Positions 24,314 to 35,112 are shown, numbered from the stretch's first letter. The stretch: 58,942 bases of DNA from an uncultured Thiotrichales bacterium (GCA_903881315.1 CAIRSR010000021.1:1-58942); one strand, 5' to 3'. The notes: generated by a model from the sequence alone, not told the origin. Made by a program: numbers and translations.

Positions 24314-27300
24314 CTACAAAGCCTTATCAAAATCAAACTGACGGATGCTGTTATCAATTTCGGTGTAGTCGCTGTCCTTGAAGACAGAACGCAACAATTG
24401 TGTGTTGGTCTCGAAGATCCGGTTGGCTTCGAAATCTTCGTCAGCCAACCGCGATGCAAGGCTGGCACAAACCTCCCGCACGAGCTCAGTATCGAAAATG
24501 CGCTTAATGCGATTGTGGTGAATCTCTGGGGTCGTTGCGAAGTGGTTTTCTAGTTCCGCGATCAGCGGATTCAGGCAGGTTTCCACAGCAGCGAGGAGTT
24601 CATTGATTTCGCATTGGAGTGGCTGCGCAGGGGTGGCTTTGGTTATGGCTTCTTCTAGTTGGGCGGTTTTGTCTTGCAATTCGTGCGCCCCGATACTGCC
24701 TGCCGCCCCCTTGAGTGTATGGGTCAACCGTATCGCTGAAACCAAGTCCCCCGCATTACGTGCGAAATTAATAGCCTCTGGCATTGTTTTTTGTGTCGAG
24801 ACAAATTTGCGCAGCATCGAGAGATAGAGCGAAGATTTATTCAACATCCGCCGCAAACCCACCGCTACATCTAATCCGTACACCTTTGGCAATGCTGTTA
24901 TGGAGGCTAGTGCCGAGATTGTTTTTCTATCAGTTCTCAGCGGGAGTGTGCGCGGCTTAATCCATTGTAATAGGATGCGCTCAAGCTCAGTCGGTTCTAT
25001 TGGTTTGGTAATGTAATCGATCATTCCTGCGGCAAGGCATCGTTCACGATCCTGCGCCATGACGTTTGCCGTCATCGCAACAATTGGCAGATTAGCCAAT
25101 TCACTTATTTTACGGATCTCCAGTGTTGCGCTAATACCGTCCATAATGGGCATTTGCATGTCCATCAAAACCAGCTCGTAATCGACTTGCTGCACCTGTT
25201 GTACCGCGTTCTCACCGTTGACAGCCAGATCGACCACAAAACCCGCCTCCTTGAGCAAGGTCATGGCCACTTCTTGATTAAGATCATTATCCTCGACTAA
25301 TAGAATGCGCGCCCCTTTGCGTGCCGCGAGTTCAGCGGACAACAAGGGGGCGGGGATCTCTGCTGATCCTTCTTCGGGCAAAACGCCGAATACCCGCATT
25401 GTGGCATTGAGTAGTGTCGAGTGACTGACAGGTTTCACAAGCAACACCTCTATCCCTACGTCACTGTCTTGTGCAAAAGTCTCCTCGGTGCCATAGGCAG
25501 TGATCATGATAAGATGAGGCGTTGTCATCAACCCTAAGGCGCGAATCGCTTTTGCTACGTCAAAACCATCCATCCCTGGCATTTTCCAATCAAGAAAAAT
25601 CAGGTCAAATGGGCGATTACCCACTGATTCACGCACCGCATCGATCGCAGCCTGGCCTGATGCCACCCCCTCAACCTCAAAGTGTAAACCGATCAACATT
25701 TCGGTAAGGACTGAGCGGGCAAGATCGCTGTCATCCACCACCAAGGCCCGCCGACCGCTGAAATTGGTTTGCGGCGGCAATAGGTATGGAGCCGCGTTGC
25801 CACGACCCAGGCGCGCCGTGAACCAAAAGGTCGAGCCCTGTCCCGCAATACTATCTACCCCAACCTCGCCACCCATTAGGGCAGTCAGTTGTTTGCAAAT
25901 AGCTAAACCAAGACCAGTGCCGCCGAAGCGACGAGTGGTCGAGGTGTCTACCTGTGAAAAACTCTGGAATAATCGGGAAATCTGTTCGCCATCTAAACCA
26001 ATTCCGGTATCTTGAACCGAAAAATGAATAAGAAGTTCCCGCTTGGTTTCCTCTACGACCCGCACACGTAGGCAGATCTCGCCTTGTTCAGTGAATTTGA
26101 CTGCGTTATTTGCGTAGTTGATGAGGATTTGCTCTAGCCGTCGCATATCGCCGACGAGAGAACGAGGAACGGTTGATTCCATATCAATGATTAGCTCAAG
26201 CCCCTTGGCCGTGCTCTTCTCAACGATCAAGCTAATGACGTTACCAATCATTTGTTCGAGATCAAATTCCAATCGATCGATTGTCAACTTGTTCGCCTCG
26301 ATCTTCGAGAGAACAAGAACATCGTTGATAATACCTAATAGGTGCTGGGAGGACGCCTGAATCTTCAGTAGGTAATCCTGCTGGCGAGTAGTTAATTCAG
26401 TCTTACCCATAAGATATGACAGACCAATGATAGCATTCATCGGTGTACGAATCTCATGACTCATATTGGCGAGAAAATTCGATTTCATCTGAGCCATTGA
26501 TTCGGAAGCGAGTAGCTTCTTGGCTGCTTCTTTTTGTTCCTGTTCGCGTTCTGCAATGGCGCTGACCATTGTCTCCAGGGCGATGGCTACTTCGGAAATC
26601 TCATCTTTCTGGCCTAATGTCGCGTGCGTGATTCTTGCCATCAGGGCATCGGTCATCCGTTGTTCTTCGGAATAGAGAGCAACCGCATCGCCAAGGGTAG
26701 AGATCCGTCGTGCCTGTCGCATTAACCACAGCCCAACAGTGAACCACAGCACCAAACCATCGAGAATTGGGATCATGCTAATACTGACCGAGAGTTCAGT
26801 CTTTGAGAACAAAGTGGTGATTGGCGCATCAATCACTAACCGAACAGGATCGTTAGATTGTCCACCCCAGGGTAACTGATTGTTTTTATCTTTACGAGAT
26901 TCTTTGCCATGATTCATAAGGTCGATGTCACGTTGACCACCGGAACTGGCTACTATTTGATTGTTATACAAAACCCCAAGCGATAGACCTGGCGTGCTCA
27001 TTTGATAGAGTAGCGCGTTATCTATCTGAAAGAAAACGGCAATGTTCCCCATTCCCGCCGCACCAAGCCAGATTGGGTTTTTGAATACCCGATACAGTTG
27101 CTGGTTTGCAGAACTCCAGTAGTAGCCGACATCTTCACTGATAGAGGATGGAATCTCAGGTAGGAGAATGTCTTTGCCGAAATCAAACAGTTTCTTTCTG
27201 TCGGCTGTTTGGATCAGCAGGTACTGGAATGTACGATCGGCTCCCTGGAGAGTCATGAATGCCTGCAAATTTATCTCGGCGGTTGCGCTATCTTCCAGGA

Positions 27301-27538
27301 GACGAGTGACCTCAATGCGTACTTTAAAATCGCGGGCACGAATGTCCCCCTCCCGATCGATCTGGGCAAGACGGGAGACGTAGAAGCTGGTTAATTCGTT
27401 AATGCGTTGCTGGGCAGCATTATCCAACGCGACCCAGTATATACCAATCGAACTGGTGGCAATCAAGGTGACCAACAGGCCGAGACTGATAACAAGACGT
27501 ATCGCTGCCTGGTGGCCGATAGAGTTACGAACGATCAC
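24314..27538 (-). CDS. hybrid sensor histidine kinase with two receivers and an Hpt domain
   Basis: The protein has 1074 residues. A first membrane helix (about 15-38), a periplasmic sensing region (about 39-254) and a second helix (about 255-273) are followed by a linker. Then come HisKA with [18 protein letters not shown] (H361), HATPase_c with [16 protein letters not shown] and [12 protein letters not shown]1 (D650 in [11 protein letters not shown]), REC2 (D793 in [11 protein letters not shown]) and an Hpt domain with [12 protein letters not shown] (H940). A complete phosphorelay is thus in one chain. The start is a GTG 10 nt behind the stop of the binding-protein gene, with no ribosome site of its own, suggesting coupled translation. 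No DNA-binding regulator is adjacent, so the output is unknown. Confidence 0.92.
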   Translation of the reverse strand: MIVRNSIGHQAAIRLVISLGLLVTLIATSSIGIYWVALDNAAQQRINELTSFYVSRLAQIDREGDIRARDFKVRIEVTRLLEDSATAEINLQAFMTLQGADRTFQYLLIQTADRKKLFDFGKDILLPEIPSSISEDVGYYWSSANQQLYRVFKNPIWLGAAGMGNIAVFFQIDNALLYQMSTPGLSLGVLYNNQIVASSGGQRDIDLMNHGKESRKDKNNQLPWGGQSNDPVRLVIDAPITTLFSKTELSVSISMIPILDGLVLWFTVGLWLMRQARRISTLGDAVALYSEEQRMTDALMARITHATLGQKDEISEVAIALETMVSAIAEREQEQKEAAKKLLASESMAQMKSNFLANMSHEIRTPMNAIIGLSYLMGKTELTTRQQDYLLKIQASSQHLLGIINDVLVLSKIEANKLTIDRLEFDLEQMIGNVISLIVEKSTAKGLELIIDMESTVPRSLVGDMRRLEQILINYANNAVKFTEQGEICLRVRVVEETKRELLIHFSVQDTGIGLDGEQISRLFQSFSQVDTSTTRRFGGTGLGLAICKQLTALMGGEVGVDSIAGQGSTFWFTARLGRGNAAPYLLPPQTNFSGRRALVVDDSDLARSVLTEMLIGLHFEVEGVASGQAAIDAVRESVGNRPFDLIFLDWKMPGMDGFDVAKAIRALGLMTTPHLIMITAYGTEETFAQDSDVGIEVLLVKPVSHSTLLNATMRVFGVLPEEGSAEIPAPLLSAELAARKGARILLVEDNDLNQEVAMTLLKEAGFVVDLAVNGENAVQQVQQVDYELVLMDMQMPIMDGISATLEIRKISELANLPIVAMTANVMAQDRERCLAAGMIDYITKPIEPTELERILLQWIKPRTLPLRTDRKTISALASITALPKVYGLDVAVGLRRMLNKSSLYLSMLRKFVSTQKTMPEAINFARNAGDLVSAIRLTHTLKGAAGSIGAHELQDKTAQLEEAITKATPAQPLQCEINELLAAVETCLNPLIAELENHFATTPEIHHNRIKRIFDTELVREVCASLASRLADEDFEANRIFETNTQLLRSVFKDSDYTEIDNSIRQFDFDKAL

Positions 27539-27548
27539 TCTATGTGCC

Positions 27549-28652
27549 TCACTCTATGCGCCCAGCCCAGCGATCATCTAACATCTGCTCAATATTTAGT
27601 AATTGTTGGACAGCATTGCCTTCTAGGCCAGCGTGGAAGAAGATATCGGTTTCCTTGAGTTGCTGAGAAGAAAATTTGCCATCGTGACTAAAGGCCTTTG
27701 GGTATTTCTGCAACGACAGGATGAGGGCGGCACGCTCCTCCTGCTCGGTGACGCCCAAGGTATCGACCACTTGTTCCGGCGTGTGACTGGTAATCCATGC
27801 GAGGCTTTGTTTCAGCATGTGCACCATCTTTTCGACCTTTGCTGGTTCATTCGCGATCACATCGCTACGGGTTTCAAGGGCTGCATGGAGAAAATGGCCA
27901 CCCTGAATATCTCGAATGGTTTCTGGTTGCGCCAGATGAGCAAGAAAGAAGACTTTATTCTCGGCAAGTAGGCGTGAGGCAAAGGGCTCATCACCAACAA
28001 TCGCGTCGGCCTGTCCGGAAATAATCAAAGAAGATTGTTCTATCCAACTCTGCCCCGCCGGTACGATGCGAACCGCATCAATGGCCACACCACCCGATTT
28101 GAGCAACAGTTCGCCCAATTGTTGTGAAGTCGTTTTGCTGGACTTGGTGCTGGTGTTGACGCCAATGACCTTGCCCTTCAGATCGGCGATGCGGGCCACA
28201 CTCCCCTTGAGACCGATACGCACCATTAGCACGAACAAGGGCGCGTCATCGACCGGAGCAATAACCACCACGTCACCGCCATTCTGACGGAGTGACATTG
28301 CAGCAGGTACACCAGCCACCGCAAAATCGGCAGCATGTTTTACCATGTTGTTCAATGCAACGGCACCACCACCAGTGTGCATGATCCGCAAGTCAACATT
28401 TTCTGCTTTGTCGGCACCGATGGCTGGTATTAGGTCGATTGGCAGATAAGAAAGATTGCGAGGCCCGGGCACACTTACCACGATGCGGTTCTGCTCCGCT
28501 AGCTGGGTTTTCCCTGATTGAGCCTCTTGGGTGTGCGTGGTCGTAGCGGCTGACGGATTCAGAAAAACCCGGATGGCAGGATAGTGCGCAGCAATGACCA
28601 CCAGAAAGACCAGCAGGAAAAAGACAGAAACCACCCGTACAGGAGTCTTCAT
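27549..28652 (-). CDS. NMT1/SsuA-like periplasmic binding protein paired with the hybrid kinase
   Basis: The protein has 367 residues. I chose the ATG at 28652 because GAGGA lies 8 nt upstream. An N-terminal hydrophobic helix (VVSVFFLLVFLVVIAA) has no obvious signal peptidase site, so the protein may stay membrane-anchored. The body shows the type-2 binding-protein pattern of nitrate/sulfonate/taurine receptors (ADFAVAGVPAAMSLRQNGG, ADLKGKVIGVNTSTKSS, SGQADAIVGDEPFASRLL). No ABC permease or ATPase lies in this operon. The only neighbour is the hybrid kinase 10 nt downstream, so it is more likely the ligand-sensing partner of the kinase than a transporter subunit. The ligand is unknown. Confidence 0.78.
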   Translation of the reverse strand: MKTPVRVVSVFFLLVFLVVIAAHYPAIRVFLNPSAATTTHTQEAQSGKTQLAEQNRIVVSVPGPRNLSYLPIDLIPAIGADKAENVDLRIMHTGGGAVALNNMVKHAADFAVAGVPAAMSLRQNGGDVVVIAPVDDAPLFVLMVRIGLKGSVARIADLKGKVIGVNTSTKSSKTTSQQLGELLLKSGGVAIDAVRIVPAGQSWIEQSSLIISGQADAIVGDEPFASRLLAENKVFFLAHLAQPETIRDIQGGHFLHAALETRSDVIANEPAKVEKMVHMLKQSLAWITSHTPEQVVDTLGVTEQEERAALILSLQKYPKAFSHDGKFSSQQLKETDIFFHAGLEGNAVQQLLNIEQMLDDRWAGRIE

Positions 28653-29025
28653 GATCAGTCCTCTTGTGTTGGTTGACAAGGTTACAGCGCAGCCAGGACT
28701 TAGGGCGTAGTACGGTAACTAAGGTGTTCCTAGCAAGAAGTAAGCGCTTATCACTTTGTTGGTAGAACCAGATAGGTTACCGTGTTCCGTGTAGTGCCCC
28801 ACTAGAACGCTTGTCATAGCACCTACGAGTGTACTGCAGTCGAACTGTTTGTGTAACGCTCAGGGAGTAGGTTTGTTGATGCGACCAGCTACCAAGAACC
28901 GGGTGAGACGGGTAGATGGGCGGTTTTAAGGTAAGCAAGATGCGCGCACCCTCTTCTACATGGTGAATCAAGCAACCACATCAAGGTGAAATGGCAACCG
29001 CTTCTTGTCGTTGCTAACGTAGCTT
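28653..29025. other. intergenic stretch, no gene supported
   Basis: These 373 bp lie between the metal permease gene stop and the binding-protein gene, both on the minus strand. I see only short random frames, no clear terminator and no Zur- or Fur-like palindrome. The promoter of the binding-protein/kinase operon must lie in the left part, but the boxes are not recognisable. Confidence 0.35.
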
Positions 29026-29898
29026 TCATCCCTCAAGGTGAGAATGCGCCCAATACCTACTAAATAGGCCACGGTGAGGTGCGAGAAAGAGTGAGAGGAT
29101 GAGCAACATGCCGGCAGTAAGGACGATGGCTGGCCCCGAAGGTAAGGTCGCATGGTAGGAAAACAATAATCCGAGATAACTTGCAGCAAATGCCGTGAGT
29201 AGGGAAACGCCGATCATTCCGCCAAGGGTGCGTGCCCAAAGACGGGCGGTCGTCGCGGGTAGCATCATCAAACCAACCGCCATGAGCGTACCAAGGGCTT
29301 GAAAGCCGCCAACCAGGTTTAGCACCACGAGTGCCAAGAACACCATATGAACTACCGGCCCACAACCGCTTACCACCCGCAAAAAGCTTGGATCAAAACA
29401 CTCGATTACCAGTGGTCGACGGATGAGGATGAGCAGTGGCAGCGTGAGGGCGGCTATACCGGCCAACAATAGTAGCGCTGAGTCGTCCAGGGCAAGCACG
29501 GTACCGAATAGGACATGGAGCAGATCTACGTTGCTCCCTTTGAGGGAGACCAGAACAACCCCAAGCGCCAGTGAAATCAGGTAGAAAGCAGCAAGACTTG
29601 CATCCTCGCGCAGGATGGTGGTTCGTGTTGTCACGCCGGCTGCGAGCGCTACGGCGAGGCCAGCGGCAAGGCCGCCAAGGCTTAAGACGGAGACCGACAT
29701 CCCGGCCAGCAAGAAGCCCACTGCCGCACCCGGCAAAATGGCGTGGGACATGGCATCCCCCATCAGGCTCATGCGCCGTAACAGCAGGAACACACCAATC
29801 GGCGCGCAACCTATGGCTACGAACAGACAGCCTGCCAAGGCGCGGCGCATGAAGGAAAACTCAACGAAAGGTTGAACGGTTGCTTCCCAAAGAGTCAT
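29026..29898 (-). CDS. zinc/manganese-type ABC transporter permease (ZnuB family)
   Basis: The protein has 290 residues from the ATG at 29898, which overlaps the ATPase stop (ATGA). About eight helices are visible. LLLRRMSLMGDAMSHAILPGAAVGFLL and LMMLPATTARLWARTLGGM are the family signatures. It carries metal ions across the inner membrane with the ATPase upstream. No ZnuA-like binding protein is in the window, so the receptor must be elsewhere. Zn and Mn cannot be told apart here. Confidence 0.85.
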   Translation of the reverse strand: MTLWEATVQPFVEFSFMRRALAGCLFVAIGCAPIGVFLLLRRMSLMGDAMSHAILPGAAVGFLLAGMSVSVLSLGGLAAGLAVALAAGVTTRTTILREDASLAAFYLISLALGVVLVSLKGSNVDLLHVLFGTVLALDDSALLLLAGIAALTLPLLILIRRPLVIECFDPSFLRVVSGCGPVVHMVFLALVVLNLVGGFQALGTLMAVGLMMLPATTARLWARTLGGMIGVSLLTAFAASYLGLLFSYHATLPSGPAIVLTAGMLLILSLFLAPHRGLFSRYWAHSHLEG

Positions 29899-30659
29899 GC
29901 TGCGCCCCGTGCGCATACTGGCGCTTGTTCGTCCCAGGCCTCTTGTAAGGCTTGCGCTCGTTTCAGGTTGTTCGTGGTGAGTACGTCTGCTGTTGGGCCC
30001 CAGGCGACCAACTCGCGTGCGAGCAACAAAGTTTGTGGGAATCGGTGTCGTACCAGGTCTAGATCATGGAGTACAGCGACTACCGTCCGACCTTCGCGGT
30101 GCAGACGATCCATGACCGCCAGCAGATCTTCAATGGTGCGATGATCAATGGCAGTAAAGGGTTCGTCCAAAAGGATCACGGATGCCCCCTGGAGGATCAT
30201 GCGAGCAAAGAGCATCCGTTGGAATTGCCCCCCAGAAAGTGAACTCACCTCCCGTTTGGCGAAACTGGCAAGCCCCACCGTTGCTAATGCCTCTTGAACC
30301 TGCTTGCGCAGTGATGCCGTTAGTGGACGCCAGAGCCCCAATTGGTGCCACAACCCGAGGGACACAACCCCTTCAACGGTGATCGGGAAGTCGCGCTCCA
30401 ATTCGGCCTGTTGGGGGAGATAAGCAGCATGACGGGCAATTGTCCCACGCCAATCGACACGTCCCGCGAGAGGACGCAGCAGACCCATCATCCCTTTTAG
30501 TAAGGTTGATTTGCCTGCACCATTAGGGCCCACCACCGCAGTAAGACTACCCGCAGCGAAGCCCCCCGACAGATGATGTACGGCTGGGTGGCGTTCATAG
30601 CCAAGGGTTAGATCGTGAAGAAAGATACTACCAGCAATCTCACCCAAAGGAGTTATCAT
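29895..30659 (-). CDS. zinc/manganese-type ABC transporter ATP-binding protein
   Basis: The protein has 254 residues. I chose the ATG at 30659; a GTG at 30770 would run into the surA coding region. Walker A is GPNGAGKST, the signature is SSLSGGQFQRMLFARMI, Walker B is VILLDEPFTAID and the switch is VAVLHDLDLV. ARHAAYLPQQAELERDFPITVEGVV is typical of ZnuC/MntB-class ATPases. It is coupled to the permease by a 4-nt overlap and lies 50 nt behind surA. Confidence 0.88.
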   Translation of the reverse strand: MITPLGEIAGSIFLHDLTLGYERHPAVHHLSGGFAAGSLTAVVGPNGAGKSTLLKGMMGLLRPLAGRVDWRGTIARHAAYLPQQAELERDFPITVEGVVSLGLWHQLGLWRPLTASLRKQVQEALATVGLASFAKREVSSLSGGQFQRMLFARMILQGASVILLDEPFTAIDHRTIEDLLAVMDRLHREGRTVVAVLHDLDLVRHRFPQTLLLARELVAWGPTADVLTTNNLKRAQALQEAWDEQAPVCARGAA

Positions 30660-30709
30660 CCCACCACCCACAGAGCTAGCCCCAGCAAAAGCATTCTTAT
30701 CGTGATGGT

Positions 30710-32047
30710 TTAGCCATCGCTGTCCAAATGAATCTCTACGTAGGCCTCTTCGCGAAGGCGGCGCAACCAAGCATCCAACCCTTCTTCTGTTTTACGAGTC
30801 CGAATGGCCTCTGTAGCGTTGGTGCGGAGCTTTTCTTGGGTATTGTTCTGTTGGCGGCGTTCCTGAACCTGAGCGATATGCCAGCCGAAAGAGGTTTTAA
30901 ATGGTTCGGAAATCGCACCTGGGATAAGACCATCCATGACCTTTTCAAAATCAGCCACGAGATCGCCTGGATTGACCCAACCCAAGGAACCTTTATTGGC
31001 AGCGCTTGCGGTATCTTCAGAATTGGCGCGTGCGAGTTCCCCGAAATCTTCCCCACTCTGGATGCGAATGCGTAATTGGGCGAGATGCGCACGCGCCTCT
31101 TCATCGGTCACGTTTTCGCTGGTATGGATGAGAATATGTCGCACCAAGGTTTGGGTTACAGTGCCTACGGCCTGATTCCGGTAATCGACAAATTTGACAA
31201 TATGGAAACCAGACGGGCCACGCACTGGGCCGACAACCTCCCCCTTACGCATACCCGACACTATGCTAGAGAATAATGACGGGATCTGAGCCGCTCGACG
31301 CCAGCCCAAATCACCGCCCTCTAGCGCATCGCGGGCATTCGATTCGTTGATGGCGAGCGTACGAAAATCCTCCCCCGAACGCAGACGTGCTAAGAGAGAT
31401 TCTGCTTTGGTGCGGGCGGTTTGGATTTGTTCCGGACTCGCACCATCAGGTACAGCCACCAAGATCTGTGCAAGCTTCCATTCACCCTCGTCCTTTGCGC
31501 TACCAGCTTCTTCTGAGTGCGAACTTGCCAGGAAATCATTGACCTCCTGATCGGTAACGGTAATATGATTGACAACCTCGCGTTGGTGCAACCGTCCGAT
31601 AATGATTTGATTGCGGATGTCTTCACGAAACTTGTCAAACTTATACCCATCGTGTTCTAGCGTGTCACGAAATTCAGTAAGCGATACGTGGTTGCGTTCG
31701 GCAATGTTGCTAATAGCCGCCGCAAGCGTCTCGTCGTCCACCTTGATGCCGCTAGTCGAGGCAAGTTGTAGCTGAATGTGCTGGAGGATCAATCGCTCTA
31801 ACACCTGCCGCTCGAGAACTGCCGGAGAAGGGAGTGTTGCGTTTTGTTGTTGGAACTGAGCGGAAATCGTAACGATAGCCTCGTTCAGTTCTGTGCGGAC
31901 GATGACATCGTCATCAACAATGGCGACGATGCGATTCACATCATGCAGAGCCATTGCTGGCGGCGTGAATACAACGAAAGCGATAGCAATCGCAACAAAA
32001 AGATTTTTCATAAACGACATAGCCCCACGTAGTTTCCACATAGTCAA
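30710..32047 (-). CDS. surA: periplasmic chaperone and peptidyl-prolyl isomerase SurA
   Basis: The protein has up to 445 residues; the signal peptide (MKNLFVAIAIAFVVFTPPAMA) begins at the internal ATG at 32011, the likely true start. The N-terminal SurA chaperone domain (VNRIVAIVDDDVIVRTELNEAI) is followed by two PpiC-type rotamase domains (from about KLAQILVAVPDG and VRHILIHTSENV), both with GDLGW/GSLGW motifs. It escorts outer-membrane proteins, including LptD, through the periplasm. It sits 98 nt behind lptD as in most Gammaproteobacteria, but pdxA and ksgA do not follow. Confidence 0.94.
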   Translation of the reverse strand: MTMWKLRGAMSFMKNLFVAIAIAFVVFTPPAMALHDVNRIVAIVDDDVIVRTELNEAIVTISAQFQQQNATLPSPAVLERQVLERLILQHIQLQLASTSGIKVDDETLAAAISNIAERNHVSLTEFRDTLEHDGYKFDKFREDIRNQIIIGRLHQREVVNHITVTDQEVNDFLASSHSEEAGSAKDEGEWKLAQILVAVPDGASPEQIQTARTKAESLLARLRSGEDFRTLAINESNARDALEGGDLGWRRAAQIPSLFSSIVSGMRKGEVVGPVRGPSGFHIVKFVDYRNQAVGTVTQTLVRHILIHTSENVTDEEARAHLAQLRIRIQSGEDFGELARANSEDTASAANKGSLGWVNPGDLVADFEKVMDGLIPGAISEPFKTSFGWHIAQVQERRQQNNTQEKLRTNATEAIRTRKTEEGLDAWLRRLREEAYVEIHLDSDG

Positions 32048-32145
32048 GACAGGAGAAAGCAGTAACCATCTCCGTAGATTTCGTATTCGCCGACCCGTTT
32101 ACTAACCTGCTGGTGGTACCAAGGTAATCAGTTGTTATGGCAAGA

Positions 32146-34677
32146 TTACGGTGCGCTATTTGGGAAGCGTGGATCCGCACGGTTCACAGACTCATAGCCA
32201 AGAATGCTATTCGTTAGTAATGGATCCAGTTTCTCACCTATGCTAGCCAGGCCCTTTAATTCAAATTGCAGCATAACATTGCTCACCGGTGCAGCATTAG
32301 GCAAATCAACATAGCGGCGGGCGACTACCTGCATCGCCCAACAGCATTTTTCATAACGCACCCCAACAAACGACTCCATGGTTTGGCTATCCTTTAATGA
32401 GTAATTCCAACGTGCTACCGCCCGCCATTGGCGAGCGATTGGCCATACCAGGGAGATATCCGTCTGATCTAATAGATCGCGGCGCTCGTTAAGGGCAAAA
32501 TTGACGATATGATCACGATCCGACTGATAACGCAAGCGCAAAAAACGCTGTTCCGGTTGGCCTTGTTGCTGACTCCACTCAACAGTACTACTTGCCGTCC
32601 AATACCTGCCGAGGCGTGCACCCACCTCTGCTACGGTATCCGAGCGACTGGTTGAGCTTCCATCATTCGTTGTGGCCACGGTGGCGGTAGGTGCCCCGTA
32701 ACCAAGGGAGACCAAACGATCTTTAAAATAGATAACCTGGCCGAGGCTACCATACAAAAGCTGCACACCATTGCTACCATCCAGGAAACGACTCGTTACC
32801 GCCATTGCCAGTTGGTTGGCGTCACCGATACGATCTGGGCCGCTGAAACGATTTTCTCTAAAAAGCTGACCCATATTGAAGTCAAGAAGCGTAGTATCGA
32901 AAATTGGCAGATTCTGCTGGTTCTTGTAAGGCACATAGAGATAATATATTCGCGGCTCTAAGGTTTGGATGAGCTTTTGGTTGCCAAACGAAAAATTACG
33001 CTCAAGAAACAATCCGGCGTCGGCAGAGAAAACCGGAACAGTTACACTTGGATTAGACGCGAGCCCCGGCGCAATATCCGTTAATGCGTAATCAACATGA
33101 TGCAAAGTAAGTCGTGGCGTGAAGAATCCTTTTAGCCCAGTTACTGGATAGGCGATAGACGGCTGAAGCCATAAACGAGTGCCGGTATAATTCTGATTAG
33201 TATTTGTGCCGCCAACAATGCTCGGTCGATAAAAATTGCTCACCTCACCTATCATCCTACTATCAGTATCCCATCTTCCGTTCAGAGGATCAAGGGTGAA
33301 CTGGAATTGGGGCATACGTTCAAATGGGCGACTACCGTCCAGCGTCTGGAAGCCTTGGACACGCCCGAATCCTGACCAGTTATCTCCCGCGTAGGTGATC
33401 TCGGCATGACGCTCAAGGTAACTGATACTGGTCAGCGCGATAGAATTACCAAGATCATGGAAGTAATCTTGGTCAGACACCGCGTTATAAAGGAAGTCAG
33501 CATGGGTGCGCGGACTAAGATCACTAAGATGCTGGAAAGAGAAAAGACCACGATCCTTTTTGGTGAGCTGATCATTCGGTAAGTATTCAATAACGACTTG
33601 TCCATTACTGTGGGGAGTAAGGTAGCGAAATTCCCCATCCAATTGCATTCCACGTCGACTGAGATAACGAGCGGTAAAGGTGGCGTCGTGGTCAGGCGCT
33701 ATGTTCCAGTAGTAGGGAAGTCGTAGATCTAAGCCCGAACGAGAGGAGCTACCGATCGTTGGGGTGAGCAAACCAGATTCCCGTTTGTCGGATATCGGAA
33801 AGGAGAAATAGGGAGTATAAAACAGTGGAACCCCCTTGAAGTAGGTCGTTACGCCACGCCCAATCCCAAGGTTGTTGGTCTGGTCTAGATCAAGAGAATC
33901 TGCATGGAGCACCCAGTCCTCATGTCCTGGGACACAAGTAGAATAGGTGGCATCAGTGTAGTGGCTATGGGTTCTATCGGCCATCTGCGCGGTCGCGGCA
34001 GCACCCCGAGCATGGGCGGAAGGAAGGTAATAGCGGGCGTCATCCATGGATCCCCGCCCGTATTCAAGATCGAACAACCCTTCTCTTCCCTCAACAGTGA
34101 GACCACCGCGACGGTAGAGTAGACCATACTGAGCCTCTGCGGTATCTAAGCTGAGGTCATAGAGCAACCAGGGCGTTTCGAGCGATTCTCCTGGGTGGGT
34201 TAAGCGTACGTGCCCCCATAACACTGCGGTGTCCTGCTCATACACTGTGGCGTGATCCGAGCGAATATCGATAGGGCTTGACCGATCTAGGGGTAGATTG
34301 GTGATGGGATCCAGTTGCAGGGTGTTGGAATCGGCGCAAGATGACCAATCGAACCGAGATTTGCGGTGCGACACGCTACCAGCAAGGGGAAAGGGTACCG
34401 ATGACGCCGTTGCCGAAGTACTAGGAAGTGTCGCGGATCGAAGAGAATAGGATGTCTTATTCCAGGAGGTTTCGTCGTCAGCAGGTGTTTTGTTGTTTTT
34501 CGGTAGTTCACTGGTGGCAGTTAGCGCATTTTCCATGATTGGCGAGGCTGCGTCACCGCAATGCCAGGGACTCTCTCCTGAACTGGGCGCATCGGTATGA
34601 AGAACCGACTCCTCCGCCGCGACACAGGAAATGGCAAAGTAAAATAAAGAAGTTACGGCGAATCTGAGAAAAGACAA
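32146..34677 (-). CDS. lptD: LPS assembly outer-membrane protein LptD
   Basis: The protein has 843 residues with a signal peptide (FLRFAVTSLFYFAISCVAA). The LptA-like N-domain (DRSSPIDIRSDHATVYEQDTAVLWG) leads into the barrel. YYFKG-type motif TYFKGVPLFYTPYFSFPISDKRESG followed by LLTPTIGSSSRSGLDLRLPYYWNIAPDHDAT is diagnostic of LptD. A C-terminal EKCCWAMQVVARRYV carries the conserved cysteine pair. It inserts LPS into the outer leaflet with LptE. An insert of about 100 residues lies between the signal peptide and the first LptA-like repeat. The gene begins 6 nt behind ridA. Confidence 0.94.
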   Translation of the reverse strand: MSFLRFAVTSLFYFAISCVAAEESVLHTDAPSSGESPWHCGDAASPIMENALTATSELPKNNKTPADDETSWNKTSYSLRSATLPSTSATASSVPFPLAGSVSHRKSRFDWSSCADSNTLQLDPITNLPLDRSSPIDIRSDHATVYEQDTAVLWGHVRLTHPGESLETPWLLYDLSLDTAEAQYGLLYRRGGLTVEGREGLFDLEYGRGSMDDARYYLPSAHARGAAATAQMADRTHSHYTDATYSTCVPGHEDWVLHADSLDLDQTNNLGIGRGVTTYFKGVPLFYTPYFSFPISDKRESGLLTPTIGSSSRSGLDLRLPYYWNIAPDHDATFTARYLSRRGMQLDGEFRYLTPHSNGQVVIEYLPNDQLTKKDRGLFSFQHLSDLSPRTHADFLYNAVSDQDYFHDLGNSIALTSISYLERHAEITYAGDNWSGFGRVQGFQTLDGSRPFERMPQFQFTLDPLNGRWDTDSRMIGEVSNFYRPSIVGGTNTNQNYTGTRLWLQPSIAYPVTGLKGFFTPRLTLHHVDYALTDIAPGLASNPSVTVPVFSADAGLFLERNFSFGNQKLIQTLEPRIYYLYVPYKNQQNLPIFDTTLLDFNMGQLFRENRFSGPDRIGDANQLAMAVTSRFLDGSNGVQLLYGSLGQVIYFKDRLVSLGYGAPTATVATTNDGSSTSRSDTVAEVGARLGRYWTASSTVEWSQQQGQPEQRFLRLRYQSDRDHIVNFALNERRDLLDQTDISLVWPIARQWRAVARWNYSLKDSQTMESFVGVRYEKCCWAMQVVARRYVDLPNAAPVSNVMLQFELKGLASIGEKLDPLLTNSILGYESVNRADPRFPNSAP

Positions 34678-34683
34678 GGCGCG

Positions 34684-35091
34684 TCACCCTAATTCTAGAA
34701 TTGCGTCTATTTCTATTGGTGCGTCTTTGGGTAGTGCCTGCACGCCAATGGTTGCACGGGCCGGATAGGGTGGCACAAAATATTCCGCCATGACCTCATT
34801 CACAACCGTAAAATTCGCAAGATCAGTAAGATAGATGTTGAGCTTAACGGCATCGGCGAGAGATCCGCCAGCGGCATTTGCAACCGCCTGGAGATTATCG
34901 AAAATACGGCGCACCTGATCGCGGAAACTACCGGAGACTAAGACCATTGTCTCAGGATGAAGCGGAACCTGGCCGGAGAGATAAACCGTCGATCCGGCCA
35001 TAATAGCCTGCGAGTATGCACCAATGGCTCGTGGCGCACGATCAGTAGAGACGGGGGTATGGGGCATAGGTCGCCGTACGTGGGTTGTCAT
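34684..35091 (-). CDS. ridA: RidA family enamine/imine deaminase
   Basis: The protein has up to 135 residues (127 from the ATG at 35067). [48 protein letters not shown] and the catalytic-arginine block [27 protein letters not shown] are the RidA/YjgF signature. It hydrolyses reactive 2-aminoacrylate-type enamines made by PLP enzymes. It lies 21 nt behind a ParA-like gene and 6 nt ahead of lptD, an uncommon neighbourhood. Confidence 0.92.
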   Translation of the reverse strand: MTTHVRRPMPHTPVSTDRAPRAIGAYSQAIMAGSTVYLSGQVPLHPETMVLVSGSFRDQVRRIFDNLQAVANAAGGSLADAVKLNIYLTDLANFTVVNEVMAEYFVPPYPARATIGVQALPKDAPIEIDAILELG

Positions 35092-35112
35092 CTTGTGCTT
35101 AAGCGTCTCGCA

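Noticed and set aside
30660-30770. N-terminal extension of the metal ABC ATPase
   Set aside because: It would run into the end of surA, and the extra residues are unlike ABC proteins. The ATG at 30659 fits the family.
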